Shown here piece after piece: positions 29,905 to 38,373 of a stretch of DNA of 64,000 bases. The notes under the pieces are model-generated. The model did no database searches. It was not told where the DNA came from and worked only from the letters and a program-made list of their open reading frames with translations. The position numbers were made by a program, and so were the translations under genes. Each line of letters opens with the position of its first letter. The first letter of the stretch is position 1. The stretch comes from Trichococcus patagoniensis (GTDB lineage Bacteria > Bacillota > Bacilli > Lactobacillales > Aerococcaceae): assembly GCF_003051085.1 (NCBI RefSeq), contig NZ_QAOM01000007.1, forward strand, positions 94,874 to 158,873, read 5' to 3'.

Positions 29905-30660
29905 ATGAACAACCTAGCAGAAAAACAAAATCCATTGATTCCGCTGCATGAGGAAAATGATGGTTCTGTAGCGGTTATGGGCCGAGACTTACACGAGTTT
30001 TTAGAAATCGGAACAAGATATGATATTTGGTTTAACCGTATGAAGGAATACGGATTTGAAGAAAATTCTGATTATGGATTGGTTGTTCAAAAAAGATCGA
30101 CCAATAATCCAAAAAATCCATATACCGAGGTGGTTGACCACGTCATGACCATCGATATGTCTAAAGAAATCAGCATGATCCAGCGTAACGAAAAAGGCAA
30201 GCAAGCCCGGCAGTATTTCATAGCGATCGAGAAAGCTTGGAATAGCCCGGAGATGGTCATGAAGCGAGCTTTGCAGATTGCGGATCGTAAAATCATTGAC
30301 CTGCAGGAGCGAGTCCAACTGGATAAGCCAAAAGTGATATTTGCAGATGCTGTCGCTGCAAGCCATACATCAATACTTGTCGGCGACTTGGCCAAGTTGC
30401 TCTATCAGAATGGCATCAAGACCGGAGGGAACCGCTTGTTCGGCTGGCTGCGGGAAAACGGCTATCTGATTAAGCGGAAAGGCACGGATTACAACATGCC
30501 GACGCAGCGTTCTGCAGAAATGAAACTGTTCGAGGTTAAGGAGACAACAATCAATAACCCGGATGGATCTATCAAGATCAGCAAGACGCCAAAGGTAACG
30601 GGCAAAGGGCAACAGTATTTCATTAACCTGTTCATGAAGATCAAGGAAATGGAGGGATGA
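29905..30660 (+). CDS. ant: phage antirepressor (AntA-KilA-C type)
   Basis: 251 residues. N-terminal AntA/AntB domain (GRDLHEFLEIGTRYDIWFNR, about 27-46) and C-terminal ANT/KilA-C domain (VGDLAKLLYQNG...FGWLRENGYL). Antirepressors of this build act at the level of the CI repressor or bind DNA to favour lytic growth. AAAGGAAG precedes the ATG. First large gene of the early region. Confidence 0.92.
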   Translation: MNNLAEKQNPLIPLHEENDGSVAVMGRDLHEFLEIGTRYDIWFNRMKEYGFEENSDYGLVVQKRSTNNPKNPYTEVVDHVMTIDMSKEISMIQRNEKGKQARQYFIAIEKAWNSPEMVMKRALQIADRKIIDLQERVQLDKPKVIFADAVAASHTSILVGDLAKLLYQNGIKTGGNRLFGWLRENGYLIKRKGTDYNMPTQRSAEMKLFEVKETTINNPDGSIKISKTPKVTGKGQQYFINLFMKIKEMEG

Positions 30661-30663
30661 CAA

Positions 30664-31203
30664 GTGATTACAAAAGGAACGAGCTTTTATATCCAACGAT
30701 CTGCCCGCGCGGCACTTAAACGCCAGGATCTTTCGCAGGTCGGTCTTTCAGAGCTGACCGGAACCAAAAAAACGACAATGAACCGTTATATGACCGACAG
30801 CCCTACGCCAATAGAGACGATTACGCACATTGCTTCTGTCCTTGATGATGGGATATTCAATCAACAGATGGCCAATCTGGTATTTAATGTGCTGCCAGTC
30901 ATGGAGAGCGAAGTCTTTTCCGATAATCCACATGCATTGGAGTTCTTGGCCAACAAGGAAGAGAAGGAACGGCAGGGACGACAGCTCGAAGCGCTCTATA
31001 TTCTCTCCAAGAATGCAGAGTGCATGACGAAAGAGGACAAAATCCTACTCACGCAATTCGTAGCAGAGTTTCTTGATGAGATGCTGATTGAAACCAAACT
31101 TGTATTGAGCATCATCGAACGGACCGGCTATACATTCTCGGACATGATTTCACAACGGATCCATTATTGGATTCAAGTAGGCTATTTAAAAAAGAAGGAG
31201 TGA
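30664..31203 (+). CDS. HTH-containing early phage protein
   Basis: 179 residues with an N-terminal helix-turn-helix-like segment (LSQVGLSELTGTKKTTMNRYM, about 23-43) and a helical C-terminal domain that contains no motif I recognise. GTG start 3 bp after the antirepressor stop with GGAGG upstream, so probably coupled to it. Likely a regulator; exact role unknown. Confidence 0.75.
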   Translation: MITKGTSFYIQRSARAALKRQDLSQVGLSELTGTKKTTMNRYMTDSPTPIETITHIASVLDDGIFNQQMANLVFNVLPVMESEVFSDNPHALEFLANKEEKERQGRQLEALYILSKNAECMTKEDKILLTQFVAEFLDEMLIETKLVLSIIERTGYTFSDMISQRIHYWIQVGYLKKKE

Positions 31204-31208
31204 TAGCA

Positions 31209-31502
31209 ATGAGCGAATTAATCACAGCAATGCCAAAGCGGGCATACAACTTAAAGGAGACAGCAGCGATCCTGGATATCTCGTATCACAGTTTGCGGGC
31301 GCTGATTGACGTGGGAGCCATTCGGCCGATATTCCTGCCGCAGGCAAAAATAACGGATGCAGAAATAGACAAATTCCTCCAAAATGTTCAAAAAGACGGA
31401 GAGAAATACAAGGAGCTGCTGGAAGAAAACAATCGGCGCGTATCGGCGAAAAAGCCAACAACAGAGGAAGACAAGGTCGAAACGTTGGAGGTGGCGAGAT
31501 GA
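31209..31502 (+). CDS. excisionase-like helix-turn-helix protein
   Basis: 97 residues with an N-terminal MerR/excisionase-type winged helix (NLKETAAILDISYHSLRALI, about 14-33) followed by a charged coil. AAGAAGGAG precedes the ATG at 31209. Proteins of this type serve as excisionases or early regulators. With no other Xis candidate in the window, an excision role is possible but not shown. Confidence 0.75.
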   Translation: MSELITAMPKRAYNLKETAAILDISYHSLRALIDVGAIRPIFLPQAKITDAEIDKFLQNVQKDGEKYKELLEENNRRVSAKKPTTEEDKVETLEVAR

Positions 31503-31624
31503 AAATATTTACAAATGAGTTTGAGGAAGTTTTGGCCAAAGCTATCGTGCATGGCTTGCTGATCGGATTTGTTGTTCTGGTAATTGGAATTGTCGGGGGC
31601 CTGGAACAGGGGTTGATCTGGTGA
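31499..31624 (+). CDS. small membrane protein (41 aa)
   Basis: ATGA overlap with the preceding HTH gene and a following GTG start overlapping its own stop give tight coupling on both sides. The peptide has an acidic N-terminus and one membrane helix (LLIGFVVLVIGIVGGL, about residues 20-35). Function unknown. Confidence 0.6.
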   Translation: MKIFTNEFEEVLAKAIVHGLLIGFVVLVIGIVGGLEQGLIW

Positions 31625-31881
31625 AGATAGATTTGAATCATAACATCGGACTGCTGCGTTGGATCCTGACCCGTGAGCAGATCGCTTATGAATTTATCGG
31701 ATTTGGAAACATCTGCATTTGGTGGGAAATCGAAAAGGTATCAGATCCGGTCCTCTTATTCGACTACCGCTGCAACATCCTGAAGTACTGCAACCGATAC
31801 ACAGAACTGAAGCAAGCGGACCAGGACCGATTGAAGAAAGTGTTCGAGGAATACCATTATAAGAAACCAACATGGGAGTGA
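31621..31881 (+). CDS. hypothetical early phage protein
   Basis: 86 residues, family not recognised. Aromatic-rich middle (FIGFGNICIWWEIEK) and charged C-terminus. Starts at GTG 31621 overlapping the previous stop; the next gene starts 2 bp after its stop. It shares a rough layout with the protein at 32075-32311 (an IxWLxDxxxxxVxxFDxxxN-like strand pattern), so the two could be distant paralogues; this is only an impression. Confidence 0.65.
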   Translation: MKIDLNHNIGLLRWILTREQIAYEFIGFGNICIWWEIEKVSDPVLLFDYRCNILKYCNRYTELKQADQDRLKKVFEEYHYKKPTWE

Positions 31882-31883
31882 AA

Positions 31884-32078
31884 ATGATGAATGAGAAAGA
31901 AAAATACATCGGGTTGCTTCTTCAGTTAGAGTTTGCCGAAAATTCCCACCGGGACATGCTGATTTTAGCGGCTAAACATCAAGCGGATGCAGATAGAGCC
32001 GCAAGGCAGGCACGCGCATTCGAACATAGAGCGGTCAGGCTTCAGAGGCAATTGGAAGCTGCGGAGGATAGCCTATGA
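31884..32078 (+). CDS. hypothetical coiled-coil early phage protein
   Basis: 64 residues, almost entirely helical, rich in Ala, Glu, Arg and Gln (for example KHQADADRAARQARAFEHR), predicted coiled coil. Start at ATG 31884 or 31887 after GGGAG. Overlaps the next gene by 4 bp. Function unknown. Confidence 0.6.
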   Translation: MMNEKEKYIGLLLQLEFAENSHRDMLILAAKHQADADRAARQARAFEHRAVRLQRQLEAAEDSL

Positions 32079-32311
32079 ATTTATTCGCAGTAACGGAAGT
32101 GCTGAACGAGGAAGGCATCTCACACAGAAGCATTTCTCCTACATCCCTGCGACTGGATTGGCTGATAGACGGAGCTTCACGGCCGGTAATCGTGTTTGAT
32201 CTAAAAGCCAACCGCATCACGCCGATGTCGGACCACAAATACATGCCAAAGCAAGACAAAGAGCGGCTCCGATCAATCGTCAGGCGCTGCAAATTAAAAA
32301 ATGTGCATTAA
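32075..32311 (+). CDS. hypothetical early phage protein
   Basis: 78 residues, no family recognised. ATGA overlap with the upstream gene. A strand-rich centre (LRLDWLIDGASRPVIVFDLK) and basic C-terminus. After it the sequence leaves about 60 bp to the next ribosome-binding site. Confidence 0.65.
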   Translation: MNLFAVTEVLNEEGISHRSISPTSLRLDWLIDGASRPVIVFDLKANRITPMSDHKYMPKQDKERLRSIVRRCKLKNVH

Positions 32312-32370
32312 AAAAGCCACCTATTGCGAGTAGGTGACAATAAAAAAACCATTTATGAGGTGAGTATAAC

Positions 32371-32556
32371 ATGAACAGAACAAATTTTGAACGATTTTTG
32401 GAACCCGATGAACCGCAGTTATTTGGTTCTGACTGGGAAGGAAACGAAATCTATGATGGTGATGAATACGTGGAGACGGAGCTGGGCCTTGTTCGTTTGG
32501 AAGATATTCCCCGGTTCGTCAAGGAAACGCAGAAAGTGATGGTGGCAGGAGAATGA
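32371..32556 (+). CDS. YqaI-like small phage protein
   Basis: 61 acidic residues (GNEIYDGDEYVETELGLVRL) that resemble the YqaI family, which commonly precedes YqaJ in Bacillus skin-type prophages. GAGGTGAG precedes the ATG and it overlaps the YqaJ-like gene by 4 bp, supporting that link. Function is not established. Confidence 0.6.
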   Translation: MNRTNFERFLEPDEPQLFGSDWEGNEIYDGDEYVETELGLVRLEDIPRFVKETQKVMVAGE

Positions 32557-33500
32557 GACAACGGATCCCAACAAAAAATATGAGCCGGGAAGACTGGCTG
32601 CAAATGAGACGCACTTCGATAGGCGGCAGCGATGTGGCTACTGTCCTGGGCTTCAACAAATACAAGAGTCCATACCAGTTGTGGCTAGACAAGACCGGGC
32701 AGATTGAAATTGATGCATCCGATCCAAGTGAAGCGGCTTACTGGGGCAATGTGTTCGAGCAGACAGTAGCGGAGGAATTCACGAAGCGTACAGGGGCTAA
32801 AGTTCGGAACGACAATCACATGTATTTCCATAAGGAATACGACTTTCTGAGCGCGAACGTGGATCGGCAAGTTGTCGGAGAGAACGCCATTCTGGAATGT
32901 AAAACCGCTAGCATGTTCCTGTCTGACAAATGGGAAGGGGACAATATCCCGGATCAGTATATCTTCCAGGTGCAGCACTATCTGAATGTCTTGGATAAAG
33001 AGTATGCCTATATCGCCGTTTTGGTGGGTGGGCAGAAGTTCCAGTGGAAGCGGGTAGAAAGAGACCAGGAACTGATAGACATCATTCAGGAGCGCCTGAT
33101 TGACTTCTGGGAGGTCAATGTGAAGCAGAATGTTGCGCCTCCAATCGACGGTAGCCAAGCGGCAACGGACTTCCTGAAGGAACGATACGCCAACAGCGAA
33201 GCGGGGAAAGAAATCACGCTAAGCTCTTCCTTCGATGAAACGATTTCCCTACTGAACGAGGCCAAAGCAGCCAAGAAGACCGTCGAGGAAACCATCAGCC
33301 TCTATGAGAACCAAATCAAACTGGCACTCGGAGAAGCGGATGCGGAAATCGGCATCACGCCCACCAATCTCATTTACTGGAAGCCTGTCACAACGAACCG
33401 ACTGGACACGAAGACTTTGCAAAAAGAACAGCCGGCCATTTACGAGCAATACCTCAATGCAACGCAATCAAGAAGACTAACGATAAAGGGGATCAAATAA
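32553..33500 (+). CDS. YqaJ-family recombination exonuclease
   Basis: 315-residue lambda-exonuclease-like nuclease that degrades one strand of dsDNA to feed RecT annealing. Visible motifs: SIGGSDVATVLGFNKY (about 22-37), WGNVFEQTVAEEF with its conserved Glu, the catalytic core SANVDRQV then AILECKTA (the D-x-ExK motif), and QVQHYLNVL. RecT is immediately downstream. Confidence 0.93.
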   Translation: MRQRIPTKNMSREDWLQMRRTSIGGSDVATVLGFNKYKSPYQLWLDKTGQIEIDASDPSEAAYWGNVFEQTVAEEFTKRTGAKVRNDNHMYFHKEYDFLSANVDRQVVGENAILECKTASMFLSDKWEGDNIPDQYIFQVQHYLNVLDKEYAYIAVLVGGQKFQWKRVERDQELIDIIQERLIDFWEVNVKQNVAPPIDGSQAATDFLKERYANSEAGKEITLSSSFDETISLLNEAKAAKKTVEETISLYENQIKLALGEADAEIGITPTNLIYWKPVTTNRLDTKTLQKEQPAIYEQYLNATQSRRLTIKGIK

Positions 33501-33501
33501 T

Positions 33502-34425
33502 ATGGCAACGAATTCGAGTTTGAAAAACCAACTACAAAACAGCAACACCCAAGCACCCGGACAAGCGAAGCAACTGGGGCTGAAATCACTCCTTAATTCA
33601 CCGGTGGTCCAAGAGAAGTTCCGGGATGTGCTCAAAGAAAAATCGCAAGGCTTTACGGCTTCCGTTCTCAGTTTGGTGAACAATGATTCCTACCTGGCAC
33701 AAAGCGAGCCGATGAGTATCATTACCTGCGCCATGACAGCTGCCACTCTGGATCTACCATTAGACAAGAACCTCGGCTATGCCTACATTGTCCCATTCCG
33801 GGATTACAAGGACGGCAACAAGCAAAAAGGGCAATTCATCCTTGGGTATAAGGGGTACATTCAACTGGCCCAACGCTCCGGCCAATACGAAGCCTTGAAC
33901 GTCATCGAGGTATATGAAGGTGAGTTGCTTTCTTGGAATCGCCTGACGGAGAAATTTGAGTTTGATCCGAACGGAAAACTGTCTGATGTCGTGATCGGCT
34001 ATGTCGGCTACTTTAAATTGCTGAACGGCTTCGAGAAGACCGTCTACTGGACCAAGCAAGAAGTGGAAGCCCACCGCATTCGCAACAACAAAACCAAAAA
34101 CAAGACAGAGCTGTCAGGTGTTTGGAAGACAGATTATGACTCAATGGCCAAAAAGACCATCCTCCGGAACATTCTTTCCAAGTGGGGAATCTTATCCATC
34201 GAAATGCAAAAAGCCGTCACGACTGACGAAACGGTTCAAACGCTTGATAAGGAAACGGGAGATATCCGTGACATTACGCCGGACGAGGATTTCGATGCGG
34301 CGCCGATTCAAGAGCCAGATAAGCTTGGAACCTTCGTCACTGAAGATGGCGAAATCATCAATCTAGATGACGACGCTGCACAAGAATCATTATTTGAAGA
34401 AAGGACAATCAAACCCAAGGAGTAA
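33502..34425 (+). CDS. recT: RecT-family single-strand annealing protein
   Basis: 307 residues. The hallmark motifs LPLDKNLGYAYIVPF and GQFILGYKGYIQLAQRSG are present; the C-terminus is acidic and disordered. It pairs with the YqaJ nuclease to form a two-component recombination system acting on phage DNA. A hairpin (GAGGGAGCTTCCCTC, about 34432-34447) lies between it and the initiator gene. Confidence 0.95.
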   Translation: MATNSSLKNQLQNSNTQAPGQAKQLGLKSLLNSPVVQEKFRDVLKEKSQGFTASVLSLVNNDSYLAQSEPMSIITCAMTAATLDLPLDKNLGYAYIVPFRDYKDGNKQKGQFILGYKGYIQLAQRSGQYEALNVIEVYEGELLSWNRLTEKFEFDPNGKLSDVVIGYVGYFKLLNGFEKTVYWTKQEVEAHRIRNNKTKNKTELSGVWKTDYDSMAKKTILRNILSKWGILSIEMQKAVTTDETVQTLDKETGDIRDITPDEDFDAAPIQEPDKLGTFVTEDGEIINLDDDAAQESLFEERTIKPKE

Positions 34426-34467
34426 CCGGAGAGGGAGCTTCCCTCTCTTGATTGTGAGGTGAAATAA

Positions 34468-35445
34468 ATGGCAAGGCCAATACAAGACGGGCTTCGATAC
34501 TTCCCATTGGATATAGATGCGGACTATGACGATAAAATTCAACTGATTGAGGGGCTGCATGGTGCGATAGGATTCGCAGTGATCATCAAAATGTTCATGA
34601 AGATTTACAGTTCTGGTTATTTCTACAAATGGGAAGAAAAAGAACTGATTTTAATTGCAAAACGTATCGGAATTGATAGTAATTCCGTGAATAACATTGT
34701 CAATGACTGCATTAAATATGAGTTATTCCAGGAAAAACTATTTGAAGAGTACCGCATTTTGACAAGTGATGGTATTCAAAAACGTTATTTCACAGCGGTT
34801 GGCAAGAAAAAGAAGGGGGAAGTGATAAAAGAGTACCTGCTGATCAATGAGGCGGAATTACAGGAAATGTGCCCTCTAATGGTCATTAAGTCAGTTATTC
34901 CTGAAAAAACTATAGTTATTCCTGAATTAATGCCAGTTATTCCTGATTCTGGTACACAAATAAAATTAAATAAAATAAAAGAAAATGAAATAAAAGTAAA
35001 TGAAATAAAAGTAAACGGCATTGATAATCCAGATCAATCACCCGAGGCCACTAACGTTCATAAATTCTTTCAGGAAAACATCGGGATGGAAAATATGGTT
35101 ATCGCGCAAGGGCTTGATTATTGGGTAACTGATATCGGGGAAGATTTAGTTATGGAAGCTATATTGAGGGCTTCCAAAGCAGAACGACCTTCGTACAGTC
35201 TGGCGGAATGGATCATGAAAGATTTTCTGCAAAAGAATATCCGGACAGTTGAAGAGGCTAAGGCAGAAGAGGCAGCTAGGCAGCGAAGCTCCATGAAGAA
35301 AAATAACGCGCCAAAGAAAGAAAAAATGCCGGAATGGGCTGAAACTACCGCACCAGTGACGGAGACCGCCCTTGATCCAGACCAGCAAAGACTCATAGCC
35401 GAACGCATTGCACGATTGAAGACCAGCCAGAAGAGGGAGGCATAA
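34468..35445 (+). CDS. DnaD-type phage replication initiator
   Basis: 325 residues. The N-terminal DUF4373/Lin1244-type winged helix starts ARPIQDGLRYFPLD; a low-complexity Asn/Lys/Glu/Ile-rich linker (about 165-186) leads to a DnaD-like domain (about 195-265). The C-terminal tail is basic and proline-containing. Such proteins open the phage origin and recruit host helicase loader. No separate phage helicase or loader gene follows, so host DnaI/DnaC is probably used. AT-rich repeats in the linker could be the origin. Confidence 0.85.
   Translation: MARPIQDGLRYFPLDIDADYDDKIQLIEGLHGAIGFAVIIKMFMKIYSSGYFYKWEEKELILIAKRIGIDSNSVNNIVNDCIKYELFQEKLFEEYRILTSDGIQKRYFTAVGKKKKGEVIKEYLLINEAELQEMCPLMVIKSVIPEKTIVIPELMPVIPDSGTQIKLNKIKENEIKVNEIKVNGIDNPDQSPEATNVHKFFQENIGMENMVIAQGLDYWVTDIGEDLVMEAILRASKAERPSYSLAEWIMKDFLQKNIRTVEEAKAEEAARQRSSMKKNNAPKKEKMPEWAETTAPVTETALDPDQQRLIAERIARLKTSQKREA
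34963..35023 (+). other. candidate phage replication origin (AT-rich iterons)
   Basis: Within the initiator gene, an almost pure A/T stretch contains repeated units such as GAAATAAAAGTAAA (two copies) and AAATAAAAT/AAATTAAAT relatives. Origins embedded in the initiator gene are known in lambda-like phages. Assignment is inference from composition and repeats. Confidence 0.4.
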
Positions 35446-35448
35446 GGA

Positions 35449-35811
35449 ATGAAATACGAATTAGGCGATAAGGTGCGGATAAATCATTATTGGAAAAGGC
35501 AGAACCAAACGGAGCAACTGGAAAAGATGGGCATTTCTGATCTTGAAGACCACCTGATGTCCGATGAAATGGCCGGCGATTTTATCCACCTCGATAAATA
35601 CAAAAAAGAGCCGATCGAAGAAGTGGGTTATATCTGTGGAACGAGAGAGTTCAAGGTTAACTACGGTGTGACTTATGTTTTTGACGAGGGTACTCTCGAT
35701 GTCGGTATTCGACAAATGGACGAAAGAACAGTGAAAGCGTACCTTGTGGCCACGCGAATGAACTGCTTGAGACGCGTGAGCTTTGAAGATATTGAATACA
35801 TCGGAAATTAA
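35449..35811 (+). CDS. hypothetical early phage protein
   Basis: 120 residues, family not recognised. N-terminus resembles a small beta-barrel start (YELGDKVRINHYWK); a cysteine-containing C-terminal part follows. Starts 3 bp after the initiator gene with a GGAGG site inside its end. Confidence 0.7.
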   Translation: MKYELGDKVRINHYWKRQNQTEQLEKMGISDLEDHLMSDEMAGDFIHLDKYKKEPIEEVGYICGTREFKVNYGVTYVFDEGTLDVGIRQMDERTVKAYLVATRMNCLRRVSFEDIEYIGN

Positions 35812-35826
35812 CCAGGAGGCAGGAAG

Positions 35827-36099
35827 ATGAATGAACAAACAAGTTTGAATTCAGAATTTCATGCCGAGCCTGATTTTAAAGTATACAACGGATGGATTCT
35901 GACTGTTGGGGAATTAAAAAAGAAGTTGGCTGTATACAACGATCATGATCAGGTTAGATTGGATTTTCGTGGAAAAACGCCATTCGGAGACCGGATTGAT
36001 ATCTCCATGCCTATCGAGTGTATTGGCCGTGGTGGCGGGAGTGAGGATGCTGATGGCAAATGGGTAAATCTTATTTACATCAGCGGAAACGGAAAATAG
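35827..36099 (+). CDS. hypothetical early phage protein
   Basis: 90 residues, no recognised family. Strand-rich with a conserved-looking segment LTVGELKKKLAVYNDHDQVR, seen in various small phage proteins. GGAGG precedes the ATG. Confidence 0.65.
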   Translation: MNEQTSLNSEFHAEPDFKVYNGWILTVGELKKKLAVYNDHDQVRLDFRGKTPFGDRIDISMPIECIGRGGGSEDADGKWVNLIYISGNGK

Positions 36100-36108
36100 G
36101 GGTGCGAC

Positions 36109-36183
36109 ATGATCATCAGCGAGATTGCCGCCGCGGTCCTGCTGTGCATATTTATAATTTCTGCAATAAAAGATAGGAGGTAG
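36109..36183 (+). CDS. very small membrane peptide (24 aa)
   Basis: ATG at 36109 after TAGGGGTG encodes 24 residues with one hydrophobic helix (IAAAVLLCIFIISAI) and a basic end. The next gene begins 5 bp later. Short, so uncertain. Confidence 0.35.
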   Translation: MIISEIAAAVLLCIFIISAIKDRR

Positions 36184-36188
36184 AATAG

Positions 36189-36350
36189 ATGAAAAAATTC
36201 AGGGTTTGGTTACACACGGGATACGCGGGACAGTTGATTGAAGATGAGATTGAGATATCAGATGATGCTACTCCTGAAGATATCGAAGAGCAATGCAAGG
36301 ACGTTGCGTTTCAAACTGTGGACTGGGGATACGAGGAGGTTAAAGGATGA
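36189..36350 (+). CDS. small conserved phage protein (53 aa)
   Basis: Begins MKKFRVWLHTGYAGQ and has an acidic helix (DATPEDIEEQCKDVAF) ending WGYEEV. It resembles a small conserved phage family (DUF7167-like by my recall). AGGAGG lies 8 bp upstream and the next gene overlaps its stop. Function unknown. Confidence 0.65.
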   Translation: MKKFRVWLHTGYAGQLIEDEIEISDDATPEDIEEQCKDVAFQTVDWGYEEVKG

Positions 36351-36559
36351 CAAAACAAACGCCCAAACAAGATTTAAACGATTGGCTAGTTGATAACTTT
36401 TTCGTTATAGATTCACACATAAACAAAATATGCAAAGTAAAACTTTCTAAGCTTGGAATTGACGAAGAAGACGTAGATAGTATCTCAGAAGAAATAAGCG
36501 GGATGCTTAAAACTGGATTGCTTAATATCGTTGGTACTTATGAGGAGGTAGATGGATGA
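36347..36559 (+). CDS. hypothetical early phage protein
   Basis: 70 residues, helical and acidic, family not recognised. Overlaps both neighbours by 4 bp, so it is embedded in a translationally coupled run. Confidence 0.6.
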   Translation: MTKQTPKQDLNDWLVDNFFVIDSHINKICKVKLSKLGIDEEDVDSISEEISGMLKTGLLNIVGTYEEVDG

Positions 36560-36801
36560 AACCTGTTGTAGGCGGCTATTATCAAGATGGACGGTGCAAG
36601 CATCGCGTGATCATGCACGTCAAAAAAATTGAAGTAAATCTCGCATGGGGTGATATGTATTTTGTAGACGAAGGCGAACCTTGTGCATTGCTAGATTGTG
36701 GCATTAAAAAAAGTCGGCTGATCTATACACCGTATGAATCAGATATAGCTATCGCAAAACAAATGGAACGTAAATTTGAAGAATGGAGGAAGCAAAAATG
36801 A
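36556..36801 (+). CDS. hypothetical early phage protein
   Basis: 81 residues, beta-rich (RVIMHVKKIEVNLAWGDMYF) with a few cysteines; no family recognised. ATGA overlap upstream; its end overlaps the next gene start. Confidence 0.6.
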   Translation: MKPVVGGYYQDGRCKHRVIMHVKKIEVNLAWGDMYFVDEGEPCALLDCGIKKSRLIYTPYESDIAIAKQMERKFEEWRKQK

Positions 36802-37268
36802 ATGAGAATAATTTGAAGTGGCTATGTAGCCCGAGTGAAGATGAAGAGGTTTGGCAGTCTTCTGAATATTTCGACACAAAAGAAGAGGCTATAAATGCCG
36901 GAAAGAAAGCTTTGAGAGAGTTTATAGAGAATCCGGAAAATGAATATGACCAATCAGATGTACTTGGGCATGTGTACGAGGAATACGAGGGGGTGCATAC
37001 AGTGTTTGCGGTAGGACAAGCGTTTTCGCCGCATTTATGTATTGATGCTGGCGATGTGATCGAAAACCTCCAAGAACAAGCGGGAGATTGTTGTGGAGAA
37101 GTTGCAGAAAATTACTTGGACGATGTGACCAAAGGGGAACTGGAAGATCTTGAAGAGGCACTTAATGACGCTCTTCAAAAATGGCTTACCGAATACAATC
37201 ATCAACCAACTTTTCATTACATCAACAACGTGGAAAAAATTGAATTGGAGGACACCGATGCTGAATAA
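36798..37268 (+). CDS. strongly acidic hypothetical phage protein
   Basis: 156 residues with about 40 Asp/Glu against 8 Lys/Arg. The N-terminal part has the pattern EYFDTKEEAINAGKKALREF, common in small phage proteins; the C-terminal half is an acidic helical region. The start is ATG 36798 after GGAGG. The charge would be compatible with a DNA mimic or with a protein-inhibitor role, but nothing in the sequence shows either. Confidence 0.65.
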   Translation: MNENNLKWLCSPSEDEEVWQSSEYFDTKEEAINAGKKALREFIENPENEYDQSDVLGHVYEEYEGVHTVFAVGQAFSPHLCIDAGDVIENLQEQAGDCCGEVAENYLDDVTKGELEDLEEALNDALQKWLTEYNHQPTFHYINNVEKIELEDTDAE

Positions 37269-37509
37269 AACGCGCAAAAACGTAACGGTGTACACCAAAA
37301 AACGCTGCCCGCAATGCAAGCTCACGAAGTTGTGGCTGAATGAACATGGTGTTCATTATCAGGAGGTGGACATCATCGAAAACAAGAAGGCGTCAGGAAA
37401 ACTGAAAGACCTGGGCTATCAAGCGGTGCCGGTTGTGGTGATCCACGCTGAACCCGAAACCAGTTGGAGCGGATTCAGGCCGGATGTACTGGAGGGAGAA
37501 TTCTTATGA
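37258..37509 (+). CDS. nrdH: NrdH-type glutaredoxin
   Basis: 83 residues with the redox motif CPQC (about residues 16-19) near the N-terminus, then VHYQEVDI and YQAVPVVV (cis-proline) and GFRPD. NrdH reduces class Ib ribonucleotide reductase. No phage nrdEF is present, so it would act on the host enzyme to raise dNTP supply. The start is ATG 37258, overlapping the acidic gene; the next gene, ssb, overlaps its stop by 4 bp. Confidence 0.88.
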   Translation: MLNKTRKNVTVYTKKRCPQCKLTKLWLNEHGVHYQEVDIIENKKASGKLKDLGYQAVPVVVIHAEPETSWSGFRPDVLEGEFL

Positions 37510-37979
37510 TCAATAACGTCGTATTAGTAGGCAGAATCACCAAGGAACTTGATTTGAGATATACGCCTGCAGGAAAAGCCGTCGCACGCTTTAACCTGGC
37601 AGTCAATCGTGATTTCAAGGACGCAAACGGGGATCAGCAAGCTGATTTCCCAAATTGCCAAGTGTGGGGCAAGACGGCCGAGGTAATGGCTGACAACCTC
37701 CGGAAAGGATCACTGATCAGCGTGGTCGGGAGAATTCAAACAGGCAGCTACGAAAAGGACGGGCAAAGAATTTACACAACTGAGGTAGTCGTTGAAAAAT
37801 TCCACTTCCTGGAGGCTAAAAATGATAATGCTAATCGTTCAAGCAGTCAACAGTACCAAGGGAGCAACCAAAATAACACGATGCGCAAAGGCGATTATGA
37901 CAGCTTTAATCAATCAGCTGATCCATTCAGTAGCGCTGGTGAGTCTATTGATATTGGTGATGATGACCTTCCGTTTTAA
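37506..37979 (+). CDS. ssb: single-stranded DNA-binding protein
   Basis: 157 residues. OB fold beginning MINNVVLVGRITKELDLRYT, with RFNLAVNRDF and GRIQTGSYEK; a Ser/Asn/Gln-rich linker; and the acidic C-terminal tip DIGDDDLPF that recruits replication partners. The start ATG overlaps the nrdH stop. Confidence 0.97.
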   Translation: MINNVVLVGRITKELDLRYTPAGKAVARFNLAVNRDFKDANGDQQADFPNCQVWGKTAEVMADNLRKGSLISVVGRIQTGSYEKDGQRIYTTEVVVEKFHFLEAKNDNANRSSSQQYQGSNQNNTMRKGDYDSFNQSADPFSSAGESIDIGDDDLPF

Positions 37980-37993
37980 AAAAGGAGATGCCG

Positions 37994-38362
37994 ATGAGTA
38001 AATACGGAGCAAAAAAAATAACGATCGATGGAATCACGTTCGATAGCAAAGCAGAGGGCCGCTATTACGAACATCTTCAAAAACTCAAAAAAAGCGGCCT
38101 TGTAGAAGATTTCCAGATGCAGAAGCCATTCACTTTACTAGATAGGTTCGCACATCCGCAGACGGGCAGAATCGTACGAGCGATTACCTACAAGGCTGAC
38201 TTCGAAGTGTTGTATACGGATGGCCGGATAGAGGTCGTCGATATCAAAGGTTTTCTGACACCTGAATTTAAAATCAAAGCCAAACTGTTCATGTTCCGTT
38301 ATCAAATTCCGTTGGTGCTGCTGAAGTGGAGCGCAGCAAGTAAAAAATTTGTGGAAGTCTAG
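37994..38362 (+). CDS. DUF1064 nuclease-like phage protein
   Basis: 122 residues. MSKYGAKKITIDGITFDSKAE opens the DUF1064 domain, with Glu/Asp/Lys residues (FDSKAE, YKADFEVLY, VVDIKGF) in a PD-(D/E)xK-like arrangement. It probably processes branched DNA, but this is inferred. The start is ATG 37994, six bases after AAAGGAG. Confidence 0.82.
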   Translation: MSKYGAKKITIDGITFDSKAEGRYYEHLQKLKKSGLVEDFQMQKPFTLLDRFAHPQTGRIVRAITYKADFEVLYTDGRIEVVDIKGFLTPEFKIKAKLFMFRYQIPLVLLKWSAASKKFVEV

Positions 38363-38373
38363 GAGGAGATTGC

